In this document: positions 33,085 through 44,934 of the stretch, piece after piece
Position numbering within the stretch: position 1 is the stretch's first letter
Layout: every line of letters begins with the position of its first letter
Assembly (NCBI GenBank): GCA_037176725.1
Contig: JAZBRS010000060.1
Coordinates: 59,486,001 to 59,550,000, forward strand
Direction of reading: 5' to 3'
DNA from: Posidonia oceanica
Lineage: Eukaryota; Streptophyta; Magnoliopsida; Alismatales; Posidoniaceae
Length of the DNA stretch: 64,000 nucleotides
The notes under the pieces: generated by a model
Database searches by the model: none
What the model was told of the DNA's origin: nothing
Seen by the model: only the letters and a program-made list of their open reading frames with translations
Translations under genes and position numbers: made by a program

Positions 33085-33985
33085 GGAGTGACAGTTTACG
33101 GTCCTGTCAACCGGAGGCAGTTGTGAGTGATAGTTACTGGATATCAGCCGTATAACATGGTTGTGGGATAGTTTACAGTCCTATCAACTGGTGGATAGTT
33201 TACAGACCTATCAACTGGAGGATAGTTTACAGTCCTATCAACTGGAAACCACAAACCATGAGGGATAGTTACTGGATATCAGCTGTATAACGCAATGCCG
33301 GATAGTTTACAGTCTATCATCTGGAGCGACAGTTTACGGTCCTGTCAACCGGCGAATAGTTTACAGACCTATCAACTGGTGGATAGTTTACAGTCCTATC
33401 AACTGGAAACGACATTGCGAGGGACAGTTACTGGATGTCAGCCGTATAACATGATTGCGCGTGGTAGTTTACAGTCCTACCAACTGGCGGATAGTTTACA
33501 GACCTATCAACTGGAGCGACAGTTTACGGTCCTGTCAACCGGCGGATAGTTTACAGACCTATCAACTGGAAACGCGCAATGATGAGGGATAGTTACTGGA
33601 TATCAGCCGTATAATGCAATTGCTGGTGATAGTTTAGGAGTATCAGCCTAACAACAGTTTACGGTCCTGTCAACCGGTGGATAGTTTACAGACCTATCAA
33701 CTGGAAACCGCAATTGCAAGGGACAGTTACTGGATGTCAGCCGTATAACGTAATTGCACGCGATAGTTTACAGACCTATCAACTGGAGCGACAGTTTACG
33801 GTCCTGTCAACCAGTGGATAGTTTACAGACCTATCAACTGGAAAAGTGCAATTACGAGGGACAGTTACTGGATGTCAGCCGTATAACACAACTGCGGGCC
33901 GACCATGGATCGACCAGAAGATAGTTTAGGAATATCAGCCTGAGATAGTTTCAGATATCAGCCTAGCACGAGTGGTTGATTGATT
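33085..33985 (-). repeat. Stem-loop array in the 3' UTR (element 2)
   Basis: The same modules as at 7490-8500 in reverse orientation, including GACAG/CTGTC and GGTAG/CTACC (about 33460-33485) versions with matching arms. Module number and order differ slightly from element 1, as expected for a tandem repeat. Confidence 0.9.
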
Positions 33986-34026
33986 GATAAGAGGGGGCAA
34001 GATCATGATGAGAATGATAAGATATC

Positions 34027-34863
34027 GGACTTATCGGCCGGCAAAGAGGGGATGAGATAATGATGAGAAGTTGATCTAAAGAGGGGGATGAGATCATGAT
34101 GAGAAATTAAGCTAAAGAGGGGATGAGATCATGATGAGAAGTTAAGCTAAAGAGGGGGATGAGATCATGATGAGAAGTGAAGCTAAAGAAGGGAATGAGA
34201 TCATGATGAGAAATTAAGCTAAAGAGGGGGATGAGATCATGATGAGAAATTAATCTAAAGAGGGGGATGAGATCATGATGAGAAGTTAAGCTAAAGAGGG
34301 GGATGAGATCATGACGAGAAGTGAAGCTAAAGAGGGGGATGAGATCATGATGAGAAATTAAGCTAAAGAGGGGGATGAGATCATGATGAGAAATTAATCT
34401 AAAGAGGGGGATGAGATCATGATGAGAAATTAATCTAAAGAGGGGGATGAGATCATGATGAGAAATTAAGTTAAAGAGGGAGATGAGATCATGATGAGAA
34501 GTTAAGCTAAAGAGGGGGATGAGATCATGATGAGAAATTAAGCTAAAGGGGGGGATGAGATCATGATGAGAAATTAAGCTAAAGAGGGGGATGAGATCAT
34601 GATGAGAAATTAATCTAAAGAGGGGGATGAGATCATGATGAGAAATTAAGCTAAAGAGGGAGATGAGATCATGATGAGAAGTTAAGCTAAAGAGGGAGAT
34701 GAGATCATGATGAGAAATTAAGCTAAAGAGGGGGATGAGATCATGATGAGAAATTAATCTAAAGAGGGGGATGAGATCATGATGAGAAATTAAGCTAAAG
34801 AGGGAGATGAGATCATGATGAGAAGCTAAGCTAAAGAGGGAGATGAGATCATGATGAGAAGTG
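34027..34863 (-). repeat. 36-bp tandem repeat, about 22 copies
   Basis: On the + strand the unit reads AAGAGGGGGATGAGATCATG then ATGAGAAATTAAGCTA with small changes. Copy number is more than double that of element 1. The long frame on the minus strand (34107-35102) is a product of the 12-codon period. Confidence 0.92.
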
Positions 34864-34985
34864 TTGATTGATAAAATATCGGACTTATCGGCCGGCAAAG
34901 AGGGGATGAGGGAATGATGAGAATGATAAGATATCGGACTTATCGGCCGGCAAAGAAGGGATAAGGGAATGATGAGAAGAAACCA
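34864..34985 (-). repeat. 55-bp GATAAG hairpin repeats (element 2)
   Basis: Two copies containing GATATCGGACTTATC on the + strand, with a further copy at about 34014-34050 on the other side of the 36-bp array. They match 6920-7072 and about 7417-7460 of element 1. Confidence 0.8.
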
Positions 34986-35055
34986 TCCCATGACGCCAGG
35001 AACGTCATAGGGGAAAGAGGGAAAGAATGATACCAAGGGGCGATCAAAAGATGCC

Positions 35056-35082
35056 CCTGGTGTCGGGATGACACCAGGGGTT
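35056..35082 (-). other. Isolated 11-bp stem-loop (element 2)
   Basis: CCCCTGGTGTC and GACACCAGGGG arms, the counterpart of 6798-6824. Confidence 0.8.
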
Positions 35083-35149
35083 GGCCAGCGCGTCCTTGGC
35101 ATCGAAAGCAGAGAGTGATGACAAGAGTGTCGTGCTTGTCAGACGAGTA

Positions 35150-35905
35150 GTTAGGGGGTACCAGCCCGCAAGGGACTCAGCTGAGGGCGATCAGCTGGGG
35201 ACTCAGCTGGGGATGACTAGCCGAGAAGAGTGTCAGGTTGACGGACCTTTCGTTGAGCAGTTTGGGGTGCCTGCCCGCAAGGGACTCAGCTGAGGGCGAT
35301 CAGCTGGGGACTCAGCTGGGGATGACCAGCCGAGAAGAGTGTCAGGTTGACGGACCTTTCGTCGAGTAGTTTGGGGTGCCAGCCCGCAAGGGACTCAGCT
35401 GAGGGCGATCAGCTGGGGACTCAGCTGGGGATGACCAGCCGAGAAGAGTGTCAGGTTGACGGACCTTTCGCCAAGCAGTTTGGGGTGCCAGCCCGCGGAG
35501 ATAATGATCCAGCTGGGGGCAACCAACTAGGGACTCAACTGGGGATGACCAGCCGAGAAGAGTGTCAGGTTGACGGACCTTTCGCCGAGCAGTTTGGGGT
35601 GCCAGCCCGCAAAGAACTCAGCTGGGGAGGATCAGTTGGGGATGATACCACAGGACAGCCAAAAGATGCCCCTGGTATCAGGATGGTACCAGGGGATGGC
35701 CGATGCTCCCCTGGCATCAGGATGCAAAGATAGATAAGCGAGTGGATGGATGATAGGTTGACGAACCCATCGCCGAGCAGTTTGGGGTGCCAGCCCGCAA
35801 GGGACTCAGCTGAGGATGAACAGCTGAGGAGGACAACAGGTTGACGGACCTTTCGCCGGGCAGTTTGGGGTGCCAGCCCGCAAGGGACAGCGGTCCAGCC
35901 GGGGA
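35150..35905 (-). repeat. 109-114-bp tandem repeat in the 3' UTR (element 2)
   Basis: CAGTTTGGGGTGCC recurs with TTT starts near 35261, 35370, 35479 and 35593 (periods 109, 109, 114) and again near 35779 and 35867. The CCAGGGG hairpin repeats sit at about 35660-35720 inside it. Confidence 0.87.
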
Positions 35906-36193
35906 TGACCAGCTGGGGACGTCGGACGGCGGTGCTTGGTGTCGCGGGCCTGCAGATGCTCTGGGCTCCGGATTGGGTGCTGAGGACTTCGCCGCGTTGG
36001 GATGTCTGCAAGTCTGATTAGAGGGCCCAAGATAATGATGATGATGATATGCAATGCAGCAAAGAGTCTTGATGTGCAAGCAGAAAGCAGAAACAGTTTC
36101 CATTGATATGATCTTGATAAGTACAGTGCCTGCGGCAGGCCAGAAATGTACAGCACAATTTGAAAGAAGACCACATGATGGTCGCACAAGGGC

Positions 36194-37396
36194 CTAGTCA
36201 ACTCGGGCCCTCTTTGGCTGCCTGGAGTCGGGGAATAGGGGGCCACCAGGCGGGACTTCATTGATTGGCCAAAGCTGTCGGACTTCGGCTTCATAATCAG
36301 GAGTGCATCCAGTACCTCTCACAGCTGCAACGTCTGTAGATTGGACCCCGTGCTGCATCAGACTAGCAAGCTTCTTGGTCGAGGCAGTGGTGCTGAGAGG
36401 GTACATCTGTAGAAGCTCAGGCGCTGTACTGTCAATGAAGGCGCCCTGCTGGAAGCCGAACTGGCGCATGACCCTGATTGGATGGTACTCTACGCCTGCT
36501 GTGAAGCCTGGAAGAATGATCAGCCGCGTGTCACGCGCGCTGAAGAAGATTGTGAATGGCTCTGCTGCAGAGGGAACGATGCGCCAGATCACAGCGTCGT
36601 CAGTCAGTGCTGACAGCCTCTCGTACTCGTCTTTGACGCTCTTGTCTGCTCTGGTACGGGCGCTGCTGCAGTAAGCTTCGAAAGCATGCACTTGAGGGCG
36701 CAGAAGGTCCATCTCTAAGTGCGCGGTCAGCCAGACTTGTATAAGTGCTCCGCAACCGTGGAAGTGGCGGCAGTGATGAGAAATGCGGTCCAGCCCGCGA
36801 TAAGTCTCTGCCAAGACAACTGGTGCCAGATCTATGTGCTAGGTCACCATAGCTAGTGCAATTTCTGCGACCTCGATGGCCACTGTCAGTCGGCCATGAG
36901 TAAAGATTAGTTCTCCCAGAAAGCGGATGACGAATCCTCGGAGCCACAGCTCATCTCCGAGGTCAGCGCGCTTGTTCAAGATATCATCAAAGTGTGCAAG
37001 GCGAAGCATGGGCTCTGGTCCACTGGTGCAGATTAGCTTCTGTTGGCAGTCTTGAGTGGAGAGCCCAGTCAGTTGGCTCAGGACCCGGAGATATCCGTCG
37101 CGCCTCATGAAAACAGGCGGTCCCAAGATCTTTGAAAAGCCGCAGACCCGACGCACCTCTTCCAGTGTAGGTGTCAGCTCAGTCTTGTTGAAACGGAAGA
37201 CATGGTGCGCCGGCTTCCAGAATCTCGCGGCGGCACACAGAAGGTGGCGGCTGACCTCCACATCAGCAGCCTTTAGCAGCTTGCTTGGTATACCCCACAG
37301 GCGCAACTTTTCACAGTCCTGTTGTGTGAGCCTGCTAATCCATTCTTGCAGGGTTTCCGAGCAGTGTGCGGGAGTCAGCAGAGTAGGAAAACCCAT
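36194..37396 (-). pseudogene. Plant-mobile-domain/DUF7745-like ORF (element 2)
   Basis: From the minus-strand ATG at 37396 the frame covers the same 1203 bp as in element 1. One in-frame TAG at 36839-36841 replaces the CAG of element 1, and the stop that breaks element 1 is a sense CGA here. The FWKPAHHVFRFN and ELTPTLEEV motifs are conserved. Most differences from element 1 are single substitutions without length change. The ORF lies 1.5 kb downstream of integrase and upstream of the repeat-rich 3' UTR, so it belongs to the element. Function is unknown; a role in element spread or a captured host domain are both possible. Confidence 0.75.
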
Positions 37397-38870
37397 TATA
37401 CTGGTTGCAGAAGACAGGCTGATTACTGCAAGGCTTGAGGTACCTGCTATCAATAAACAGTCAGATCTCGCAGGTATGTAATCACTGACAACAAGCAGAA
37501 ACTGAGACTGAAAATGTAGTTCCAATATGCATCTAGGCAAAGTGATAACAGAACATAGCAATTGAGCACTGATAAGCAGGGGGATTCTGCAGCAGCCTTG
37601 CGAACACGGGGGCGAGGGTTGGTAGGAAATCTGGACCAGCGCAGCTTGAGTGTCGTCGATGTGCCTCTGCTGGGGAGAAGTACTGCCTCAGGGCCTGAGC
37701 GCGTTGCAGAGCGGGAGAAATTGATAGGAAAAGGAATGATAGAAGAAGATGCATGCATGCATGATGCAGGTGATATGCTTATGAAGATGAGTAGTATTGG
37801 ACGAATGAGTATGCTTGAATGGATGGATATGCTTGGGTGGATGGGTATGCTTGAGTGCCCTCAGCGTACGGAGTGCTTTGGTGCCTGCTGCAGAGGAAGG
37901 GAGTGGTCCTTGACTCACTGGGCCCTACTCAGACTCTCGGCTTATTGGTGGCGCTCCGGAACAGGTTGTTGGCATTATACAGGTGGTGATGTGGTGAGGA
38001 CAGGCTACTGGCTGCACTCTCAGGACCTACACCTATTCTTTCAGCTCACTTTTTTTTGAAAGGTTTCTCCCTCATAGGTATGCAGTCTTTCTCTGCCCCT
38101 AGCTAGGAGAAGGTATGTGTTTGCTCTTGGGAGGATGTGGTAGACCCCTTTTCCAGGCTTGACATGCTGGGGATCTCTAGTAAAGTATGGGGGATAACGG
38201 TGCCTGTGTTTTTTGGGCTACCTTTGCCCTTTTCTTCTTCTTTTTTTTTGTTTTGCTTGCTTTTCTCCTTTCTTGTTTTTGTTTTTGTTCTATCTCTTTT
38301 TTTCTTTTTTTGCTTGATCTTTTTTCTCTTCTTTTTTTTTCAGGCTTTTGCTATCCCCATTCTGGTGGCAAAAGAAGGGTGCTTGAATTGTAATGGATTT
38401 AGGCTTTGGGTCTGCTGTGTGATGGGTAGAAGGAGCAGGGTTAGACTGCACACCCCTATCTCTAGGGCCGGCTTCTGTCTTCGTCTTCTGTTCCTTGGAG
38501 GTGCCCAAACCTAGATGTCTATTCTCACTTTTTTCAAGCTCACAACCTAACATTTTTTCTCCCTCAGAGGTGTATGTCCTTGTGAGATTGGGCAGTTCGC
38601 CTGTCCTTATTGGTGGTGGCTCCCTCACTCGCTAAGACATCTAAGTAGTGCCAGGTGAGGCAGGGTGACTCTTTCCAGAGCAAGCAAGCACTTCCGGTTG
38701 TCATCACCGGGCAGAAGATGCGATGTTTGAGAGGATGACGATGATGATTTGAAAAGAAAGAATGCAAGAGTTGAAAGGATGACGATGATGATTTGAAGTA
38801 GAGTTGAAGCAAGAAGGCGAGAATGCAAGTGCAGGTGGGAGAAGGGCATCTGCAACGGGGCCGCTTTCGG
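37397..38870 (-). other. Spacer between integrase and the PMD-like ORF (element 2)
   Basis: Colinear with 2967-4546. It holds a T/C-rich tract (about 38225-38345), a contracted CATCAT repeat (about 38725-38805) and a short GGATGG/GCTTG-rich repeat near 37810-37860. No gene is visible. Confidence 0.5.
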
Positions 38871-39760
38871 CTACTGATAGTATTTCTTCAGAAAGCAGAG
38901 GTTGACGGGCTCAGACTGCTCGACCTGGTCCATATCCTCAAGAGTTACAGCGCCTCCCGAAAAGATCTGCTTGACCACAAAGGGGCCACGCCAATTGGGT
39001 TGGAATTTCCCTCGACCGTCAGGCAAATGAATGGCGCGCAAGACAAGGTCCCCTGGCTGGAAGCTTTTGGGCTGGACCTTCTTCAAGAATGCTCTGGTCA
39101 TCCGCTTCTGATAGCAGTGAGCGTTGTGCATGGCTTGCAATCTGCGCTCATCAATCAGGTTCAGTTGGACGCAGCGGTCTTCGACCCATTCTGCTTCTTC
39201 CAACTCAGCTTCCCGCAGGATCCGCAGGGAGGGGATCTCCACTTCAACAGGTAACACCGCTTCCAAGCCGTACACCAGAGAGTACGGGGTGGCTCCTGTA
39301 GAGGTCCGGATTGATGTCCTGTACGCCCAGAGCGCGTACGGGAGCTTGTCGTGCTAATCCTTGTGGATTTCTGCCATTTTCTTCAGGATCTTGACAATGT
39401 TCTTGTTTGCAGATTCCACTGCTCCGTTCATCTGTGGCCGATAGGGCGAGGATCGATGGTGCTTGATCTTGAGACTTTGCAGGTATTCTTCGATCCTTTT
39501 GGCAATGAAGTTTGAGCCGTTATCAGAGATGACAGAGTGCGGGACCCCATATCGGGCAACAATATTGTTTCTGATAAATTTTTCTGTTGCCGCAGCGGTG
39601 ACTGTCCTGTAAGAAGCCGCTTCCACCCACTTGGTAAAGTAATCGATCGCTACCAGAATGTGACGATGACCATTCGAAGCAGCAGGGTGGATGGCGCCGA
39701 TGACATCGATCCCCCAGGTGGAGAAAGGCCATGGCGAGGACATGTTGTGCAGCTGATGTG
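38871..39760 (-). pseudogene. Integrase core and C-terminal domain, zinc domain missing (element 2)
   Basis: The minus-strand frame begins at LHNMSSPWPFSTWGIDVIG and ends at KKYYQ. All three catalytic residues are present: Asp in GIDVIG, Asp in SDNGSNF and Glu in NGAVESANK, with spacing D-x60-D-x35-E, the DD35E arrangement of retroviral and Ty3/gypsy integrases. A GPF module (NWRGPFVV) follows. The HHCC zinc domain that precedes the core in full-length integrases is missing. One in-frame TAG at 39354-39356 replaces the Trp codon of HKDWHDKL in element 1. The integrase frame is not that of gag-pro. Confidence 0.9.
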
Positions 39761-42510
39761 GAGGGGCCTTGCTGATTCTGCTGCTGAAATTGCCGACTGT
39801 TCTGCTGCTGAGGCTGCTGACTGCTTTACTGCTGAGGCATTCTGCTCTGCTACTGCTGCATCTACTGCTGATGCTCCTCCCTCTGGGTCTTCTAGTGTGC
39901 TCGTGGAGGATATGCCGGACTGGCGGCTGATCTGGTCACTGCCGCTCGATGCATTACTCAGGTGAGGCATGGGTTGCACAAACCACCTAGACCCGCCTTC
40001 TGGTTGAAGAGTGATGAGCTCATCTGGTCTAGGGAGTCCGGCGCTGCTGAGTTTTCTAGGACCATGATAGAAGCATGGTCCTCTTGCAGAGGAGGATCCG
40101 TAACTACGGCTTTTCCTTTCCTTTCTGCAGCTTGATGGTCTACCAGGTCTTCTGCTATTGACTTGAGTTGTTCTTGATAAAGCAACTCTAGGTCGGACAT
40201 CTAAGAATCGACCTGGGCTTCTATCGCCACTCCTTCTTCTTCGTCTGAGGGGGAGTCGACGTAGTAGGTGCCGGGGGCCTGCGGCACTGGCCCGGCTGCA
40301 AGATGGATCGCCGCCCTTGGAGTTTGCATGATCTGGTTCACGGGCACGTCCGCTGATGGCAATTTTGATGTAAAAGGCCCAAATAAACAGGTCAGCGGTG
40401 CTACTGATGGATAAGCTTCCAGGGTCACTGCTGGAGAATAAGCAGGGGTGCTCTTTGGAGGGCTCAAGGGCCTGGAGAATGTAGTGCTCAGTTGGCCTTT
40501 TGTATCGGGCCGTAACTGAGAGAGCGCAGCCTCTAACGCCATAGGGTCTTGCCATGAGAGCTGCTGCAGGTTGTCAGGAGAAAGCGGAGCGAACTGCGCC
40601 AGCTGCATTCCTGAAGATGATGCTGAGGGAGCGGGCTGGGCCACGCTGCTGACTGAGTTGATTAACTGCCCCTCCAGAGATAGGGACAGTGGCACTGATA
40701 TGTCCGTGACTGCTGGTAGCATACTTGGTTCTGCCAGGAGGAGTGTCTCCGACTCCTGCACTGCTGCTGACTGTTCCTGAGGAGCTGATGTGGCTGCTGA
40801 AGGATGGGAACTTGAATCTGCCACAGGGCCTGCTGAGCTGCCTGCTGTTTCTGCCAAAGGGAGAGATGAATAAATTGACTGTGGGGCCTCTGCTCTGACC
40901 ACTGTTTCTGCTGAGTTGATTGGGACTGCCTCTGTTGCATCAGACTGCTCCTCATCCGAGTAGTAGTCCTCAATACACACCCAATCCTCTGCCGGCGCTG
41001 TGGCTTGGTAATCGGTTGATCCCAGAATTCCTACACTAGTAAAGTTAGTGAGGTCTCTGGGAATGGCTGGTGCATGGGCTTTGAGCTGGAAGCAGTGATC
41101 TTCGTTGGGCTTGGGTTCGTAGCCGAGGCCTTCAGATTTCCTTCGCTCCACTGCTACGATCGGCTCCGCGATCCCTTGGCCGTGACGCCCGAGCGGCGTA
41201 CCCTTTGTGTAACCCCACCTGTGACATACATTCTCGACCATTCGAAAGGGGTTATTGTGAACGGTCAAGGAGTTGACACGTTCAAGATCAGGAACGAAGT
41301 TAACTGGCTCGCACCGGTTAACACGATAGAGGGCTTCAGAAGTCTCGGGGTCAAACGGGATAGATTGCGAGGACACGGGAGAGCCCACTTCAATCCGCTC
41401 CTTCTCAAAGTTCTCCGCCATGACGACAATGACATCATCGCCACGACGGTACTTTATCATTCGATGGAGGGTCGAAGGAAGGACCTGATGCTTGTGGAGC
41501 CAAGGGCGCCCAAGCAGAAGATTGAAGTTAGGCTTCAAGTCGACGACATAGAATTCTATGTCGAAGACGACCGGACCGATAGCCAGAGGGATAATCAAAA
41601 TCCCTAGAGCGTCATGGTGAGTGTTGTCAAAAGCAGTCATTCCCTTCACGGCTGGCGTGATATCCTCGGCTTTGAATCCGAGCTTGGTTGCTGTACGCAA
41701 GGGGCAGACGTTAAGGCCTGACCCGTTATCAACCAGTGTTAGGGGAATGCGGAAGCTTTTGAACTGCACCGTGACGAACAGGGGCTGGTTGTGATTAATC
41801 CCCGCCGGAGGCAGCTCATCACTTGTAAAAGAGATGACCTGGGGCTCCGCGATTAACCCAACCATGCTCTCCAAGGCAGAACGCTCAATGGACTGGGACA
41901 CACGAGTAGCCTGGAACACGTGAAGAAAAGCCTCGCGGTGCTCGGCAGAAGTGTGGATCAAATCCCAGATGGAGATGTCGGCTTTAACCCTCTTAAGCTG
42001 GGAGGTTAGGTCTGCTTTAGGTTGGCTTCTCCTAGCAGCTGGAGGGGTGATTCTAGCAGGTTCTGAAGGGGTGGTGACAGGAAGCTGGGTTACTACAGGT
42101 TGGCTAGGGATTTGGCTAACTACAGGCTGATCCGGGGTTGGATCTGCTAAGGGTTGGCCTGAGGGTGGGGGCATAACAGGTCCCGGGTGAGTTGGCCTAG
42201 TTGCCGGTGCTGGGGGCCTATAAACCCTCCCCGATCGCGTTACTTCCGCGCACATTTCTGTGGCGTAGCTGTAAGGGACGCGATGGGTGTCCAGGGTCAA
42301 ATCAATGACGACTGGAGCATGTGCTGCGAGCACAGGAGGGGTTACAGGGGGACCTACAGGATGTTGAGGTCTATCTAGCGGGTATGGTTGTTTGGGTGGG
42401 AAGACTGGGGCAGGTTGAGGTCTGCCTAGAAGGTGTAGCTGAGGCTGCTCTAAAAGGTGAATGGGAGAACTAGGCTGGGCTCTAGCCAAAAGGTGTACAG
42501 GAGATTGAGC
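39761..42510 (-). pseudogene. Protease, G-patch-like segment and acidic/low-complexity tail (element 2)
   Basis: This continues the gag frame after a TAG at 42511-42513. It has an RP/PP-rich linker, a conserved stretch before the protease (IWDLIHTSAEHREAFLHVFQ, about 41905-41965), the protease with DNGSG near 41720-41735 and LLGRPWLH near 41500-41525, the G-patch-like segment at about 41160-41250, and the DYYSDEE acidic motif near 40940-40970. A TAG at 40201-40203 replaces Trp of element 1, and a 1-bp deletion near 40040-40050 shifts the frame. Past the break the frame runs to about 39650, overlapping the integrase start. The CAG-rich linker at about 39765-39880 stands where reverse transcriptase and RNase H should be. 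Confidence 0.87.
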
Positions 42511-44934
42511 CTAAGGGAGCACTGTGGGAGGCGCGAGAGGGCGCTCCAGCCTGGCACGCGGTCGGATCAAATGGATTCCCGACTCGGAGCCGGCAACTGC
42601 CGCAAGATAGAGACTGACAGGGAAAGGCTCAGAGATGTCAGAGATAAGATCAGAAGGGTCTACTACAGAAGTAGCAGGCCCAGAAGGAAAGACAGAGTGG
42701 ATGCCTGAGGTTCCCGCCCCTCCTGGATAAGAGTGCTCTGGTAAAGGTTGGCGGACGATGCCAGGATGCGGGGGAACAGCTGGAGATGCAGATGCAAGAG
42801 TGCGTGCCTGAGCGGGTGCCTCGTGCGTGTCGATCGTTCCCAATTCGATCAGGTCCTGAATCGCGTTCCGCAGGGAGAAGCAATTGTCCGTCGAATGCCC
42901 GACGCTTCGATGGAAATTGCAGAAGAGGTCCGGCCTAAACCAATGCGGGAGAGGGCTTGGCGGCGGACGAACCTCCGGGAACTTCAGGAGCGATGCCACC
43001 TTCGGCAAGATGACCGTGAGTGGTTCCACCAGTAGGGTGAAATTCCTCCTCTCAGCGGGTGGTCTTCTTTGCCTTGGGTATGAGCCTTGCTGGACCGGTG
43101 CGGCAGGATAGACCGGTCTAGCAGTGGTAGTGATGTGCGGTGTGTGCGGGTTCCTAGGTGCAGGAGCGTACACCATCTGAGCTGGGGCAGGCCGAGACGG
43201 CAAGCGAACAGGCACAGCAGGAGAATCGACGAATGCAACAGCGGGTTTCGGCGAGTCCTTCCTCTTCGGGCGGTTGTTGCTGCTGCCGCTGTTGTTGTTG
43301 TTGAAGGTGCTGCTGTTGACACTGTTGCTGCTTATCGCTGCCTGCTTAGCGAACGCGGAGAGAGCCGGGAAGTTGCCACTCCGCAAAGAACTCTCTACGC
43401 GCACTCCAGCTCTGATGAGTGCCGCAAAAGTAGTGACTGGCTGAATGCTAAGCAGAGCCCCGAGAGACGGCTGCGCCCCTTTGATGACGATCTCGATAGA
43501 TTCCTCGTCAGAGGGTCTATCTCGAATCTGAGAGGCAAGGGCGTGCCAGCGGCCGACGTACTCCCCGAACGGCTCGCCAGAGTTCTGCTTGATAGCGATC
43601 AAGTCCGCCTTCTTTGGGACAAGATCGAGGTTGAAGGAGTATTGCTCCAGGAACGCCTGACTGAGGTCGTTCCAAGTCTTGATGGCTGACATATTGAGTG
43701 ATGTGAACCACTTGAGTGTCGGCCCGGTCAAACTCTTCTGGAACAAGCGGATCAGCAACCTCTCGTCAGCCTGAAGCTGAGCGAGATCACCGCAATACGC
43801 CTTCAGGTGTGCTACGGGGCAGCCCCTACCATTATACTTTTCGAAGTCCGGGATTTTGAACTTTGGAGGGAGTACCGCCTCTGGAAAGCAACAGAGGTCC
43901 TGGAACTGGTAGGTCTGGTGCTCAGTACCCTGCACTAGTCGTAGTGCCTTCTTCAAGACGTCCATCCGGTTATTGATGGGGTCTGGAATTACTGCTGTAG
44001 GAGAGGGATCAGCAGGGGTAGTGAGCACATACGCCGAATGGGTCGCACCTAAGTGCTCCTCCGGATCTACCATAGCGTCGCCTGGTGGAGCAACGGGATG
44101 GCCGGCGTATCCGTGCTGGGGGATAGTGTATGCAGGAGTGTATGCAGGATGCTGGACCTGGTGAAGAGGAGAAGAATAAATGCCATGCTGTGCTGTGATA
44201 GGGGTAGGATGACGGAGCACCAGTTGCTGTACAGGCGGAGTGCCAGACAGCGAGCCAGTGAGGTACTGGGCTCCAGCCGGTCCAAAAGATTGACCACCAG
44301 AAGGAAGTGGAGCATGCTGTGCCAAGTGTTGTGCAGCAGGAGGCGGTAACCGAGCCCCCATCGTCGGAACCGTGAGCAGTTGCGACGATGGTCGAGGCGG
44401 AGGTGCAGAGGTTGATGCATGAAATGCAGGAACTGGCCTCGGAGGAACCTCAGGGACGACAGAGACAGAAGAAGGACGGACTGATAGAGCCATGCCCTGC
44501 AGTCTCTGGGCAAGCTCCATCAGGTGCTGGTACTGCGCTTCGGGCGTCTCGGCAGTGGGGACGCTGAAGTGCAGTGCCGGCGGGGATTGAGAAGCAAGGG
44601 GCACAGACACAGACTGTCCGGGAGGGAAGGATTCTACAGCAAAGGTCGCAGCGACGGTGGAAGGGATGTCGAAGGCGACGTATCCCTGGGGTGGAGGGGG
44701 CAGTGGCGTCTCCGAAACGCGAGTGACGGTCGTCAAGATGGATTCGGCGACCGGATCCGGAGGAAGAGATGCTTGCCACTGTCCCGGGGTGTATTGAGAA
44801 CCTAGAGACGTCAGAGGAGGAAACCCTGGCGTCGGAGGGGGAACAAGGGGGACAGAAAGAGCAACCGGAGGGGCCAGAACGGAAACACCCTCCGTGACAG
44901 GAGTAAAAGAAGGCTCACTAACGTACTGGGCCAT
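42511..44934 (-). CDS. gag: Gag polyprotein (element 2)
   Basis: From ATG at 44934 (MAQYVSEPSF) the frame gives 807 residues before TAG at 42511. The frame is open further upstream to about 45105 but has no ATG there, so this start is preferred; element 3 has its ATG at the same place. The first half is Pro/Ser/Gln-rich. A retrotransposon Gag domain (PKFKIPDFEKYNGRG to RAGVRVESSL) covers about 43865-43385. A zinc-knuckle-like segment CNFHRSVGHSTDNC at about 42880-42925 has the spacing C-x2-H-x4-H-x4-C instead of the usual CCHC. Gag forms the cytoplasmic particle that packages element RNA. It is the only long undisrupted protein frame of the window. In element 3 the corresponding codon to the TAG is CGG, so gag and pro were probably one frame. 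Confidence 0.88.
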   Translation of the reverse strand: MAQYVSEPSFTPVTEGVSVLAPPVALSVPLVPPPTPGFPPLTSLGSQYTPGQWQASLPPDPVAESILTTVTRVSETPLPPPPQGYVAFDIPSTVAATFAVESFPPGQSVSVPLASQSPPALHFSVPTAETPEAQYQHLMELAQRLQGMALSVRPSSVSVVPEVPPRPVPAFHASTSAPPPRPSSQLLTVPTMGARLPPPAAQHLAQHAPLPSGGQSFGPAGAQYLTGSLSGTPPVQQLVLRHPTPITAQHGIYSSPLHQVQHPAYTPAYTIPQHGYAGHPVAPPGDAMVDPEEHLGATHSAYVLTTPADPSPTAVIPDPINNRMDVLKKALRLVQGTEHQTYQFQDLCCFPEAVLPPKFKIPDFEKYNGRGCPVAHLKAYCGDLAQLQADERLLIRLFQKSLTGPTLKWFTSLNMSAIKTWNDLSQAFLEQYSFNLDLVPKKADLIAIKQNSGEPFGEYVGRWHALASQIRDRPSDEESIEIVIKGAQPSLGALLSIQPVTTFAALIRAGVRVESSLRSGNFPALSAFAKQAAISSNSVNSSTFNNNNSGSSNNRPKRKDSPKPAVAFVDSPAVPVRLPSRPAPAQMVYAPAPRNPHTPHITTTARPVYPAAPVQQGSYPRQRRPPAERRNFTLLVEPLTVILPKVASLLKFPEVRPPPSPLPHWFRPDLFCNFHRSVGHSTDNCFSLRNAIQDLIELGTIDTHEAPAQARTLASASPAVPPHPGIVRQPLPEHSYPGGAGTSGIHSVFPSGPATSVVDPSDLISDISEPFPVSLYLAAVAGSESGIHLIRPRARLERPLAPPTVLP

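Noticed and set aside
34107..35102. 331-codon minus-strand frame with SHHDLIPLFSL repeats, and its short version at 7035-7463
   Set aside because: Product of the 36-bp tandem repeat (12 codons). Copy number differs freely between copies and there is no recognisable domain.
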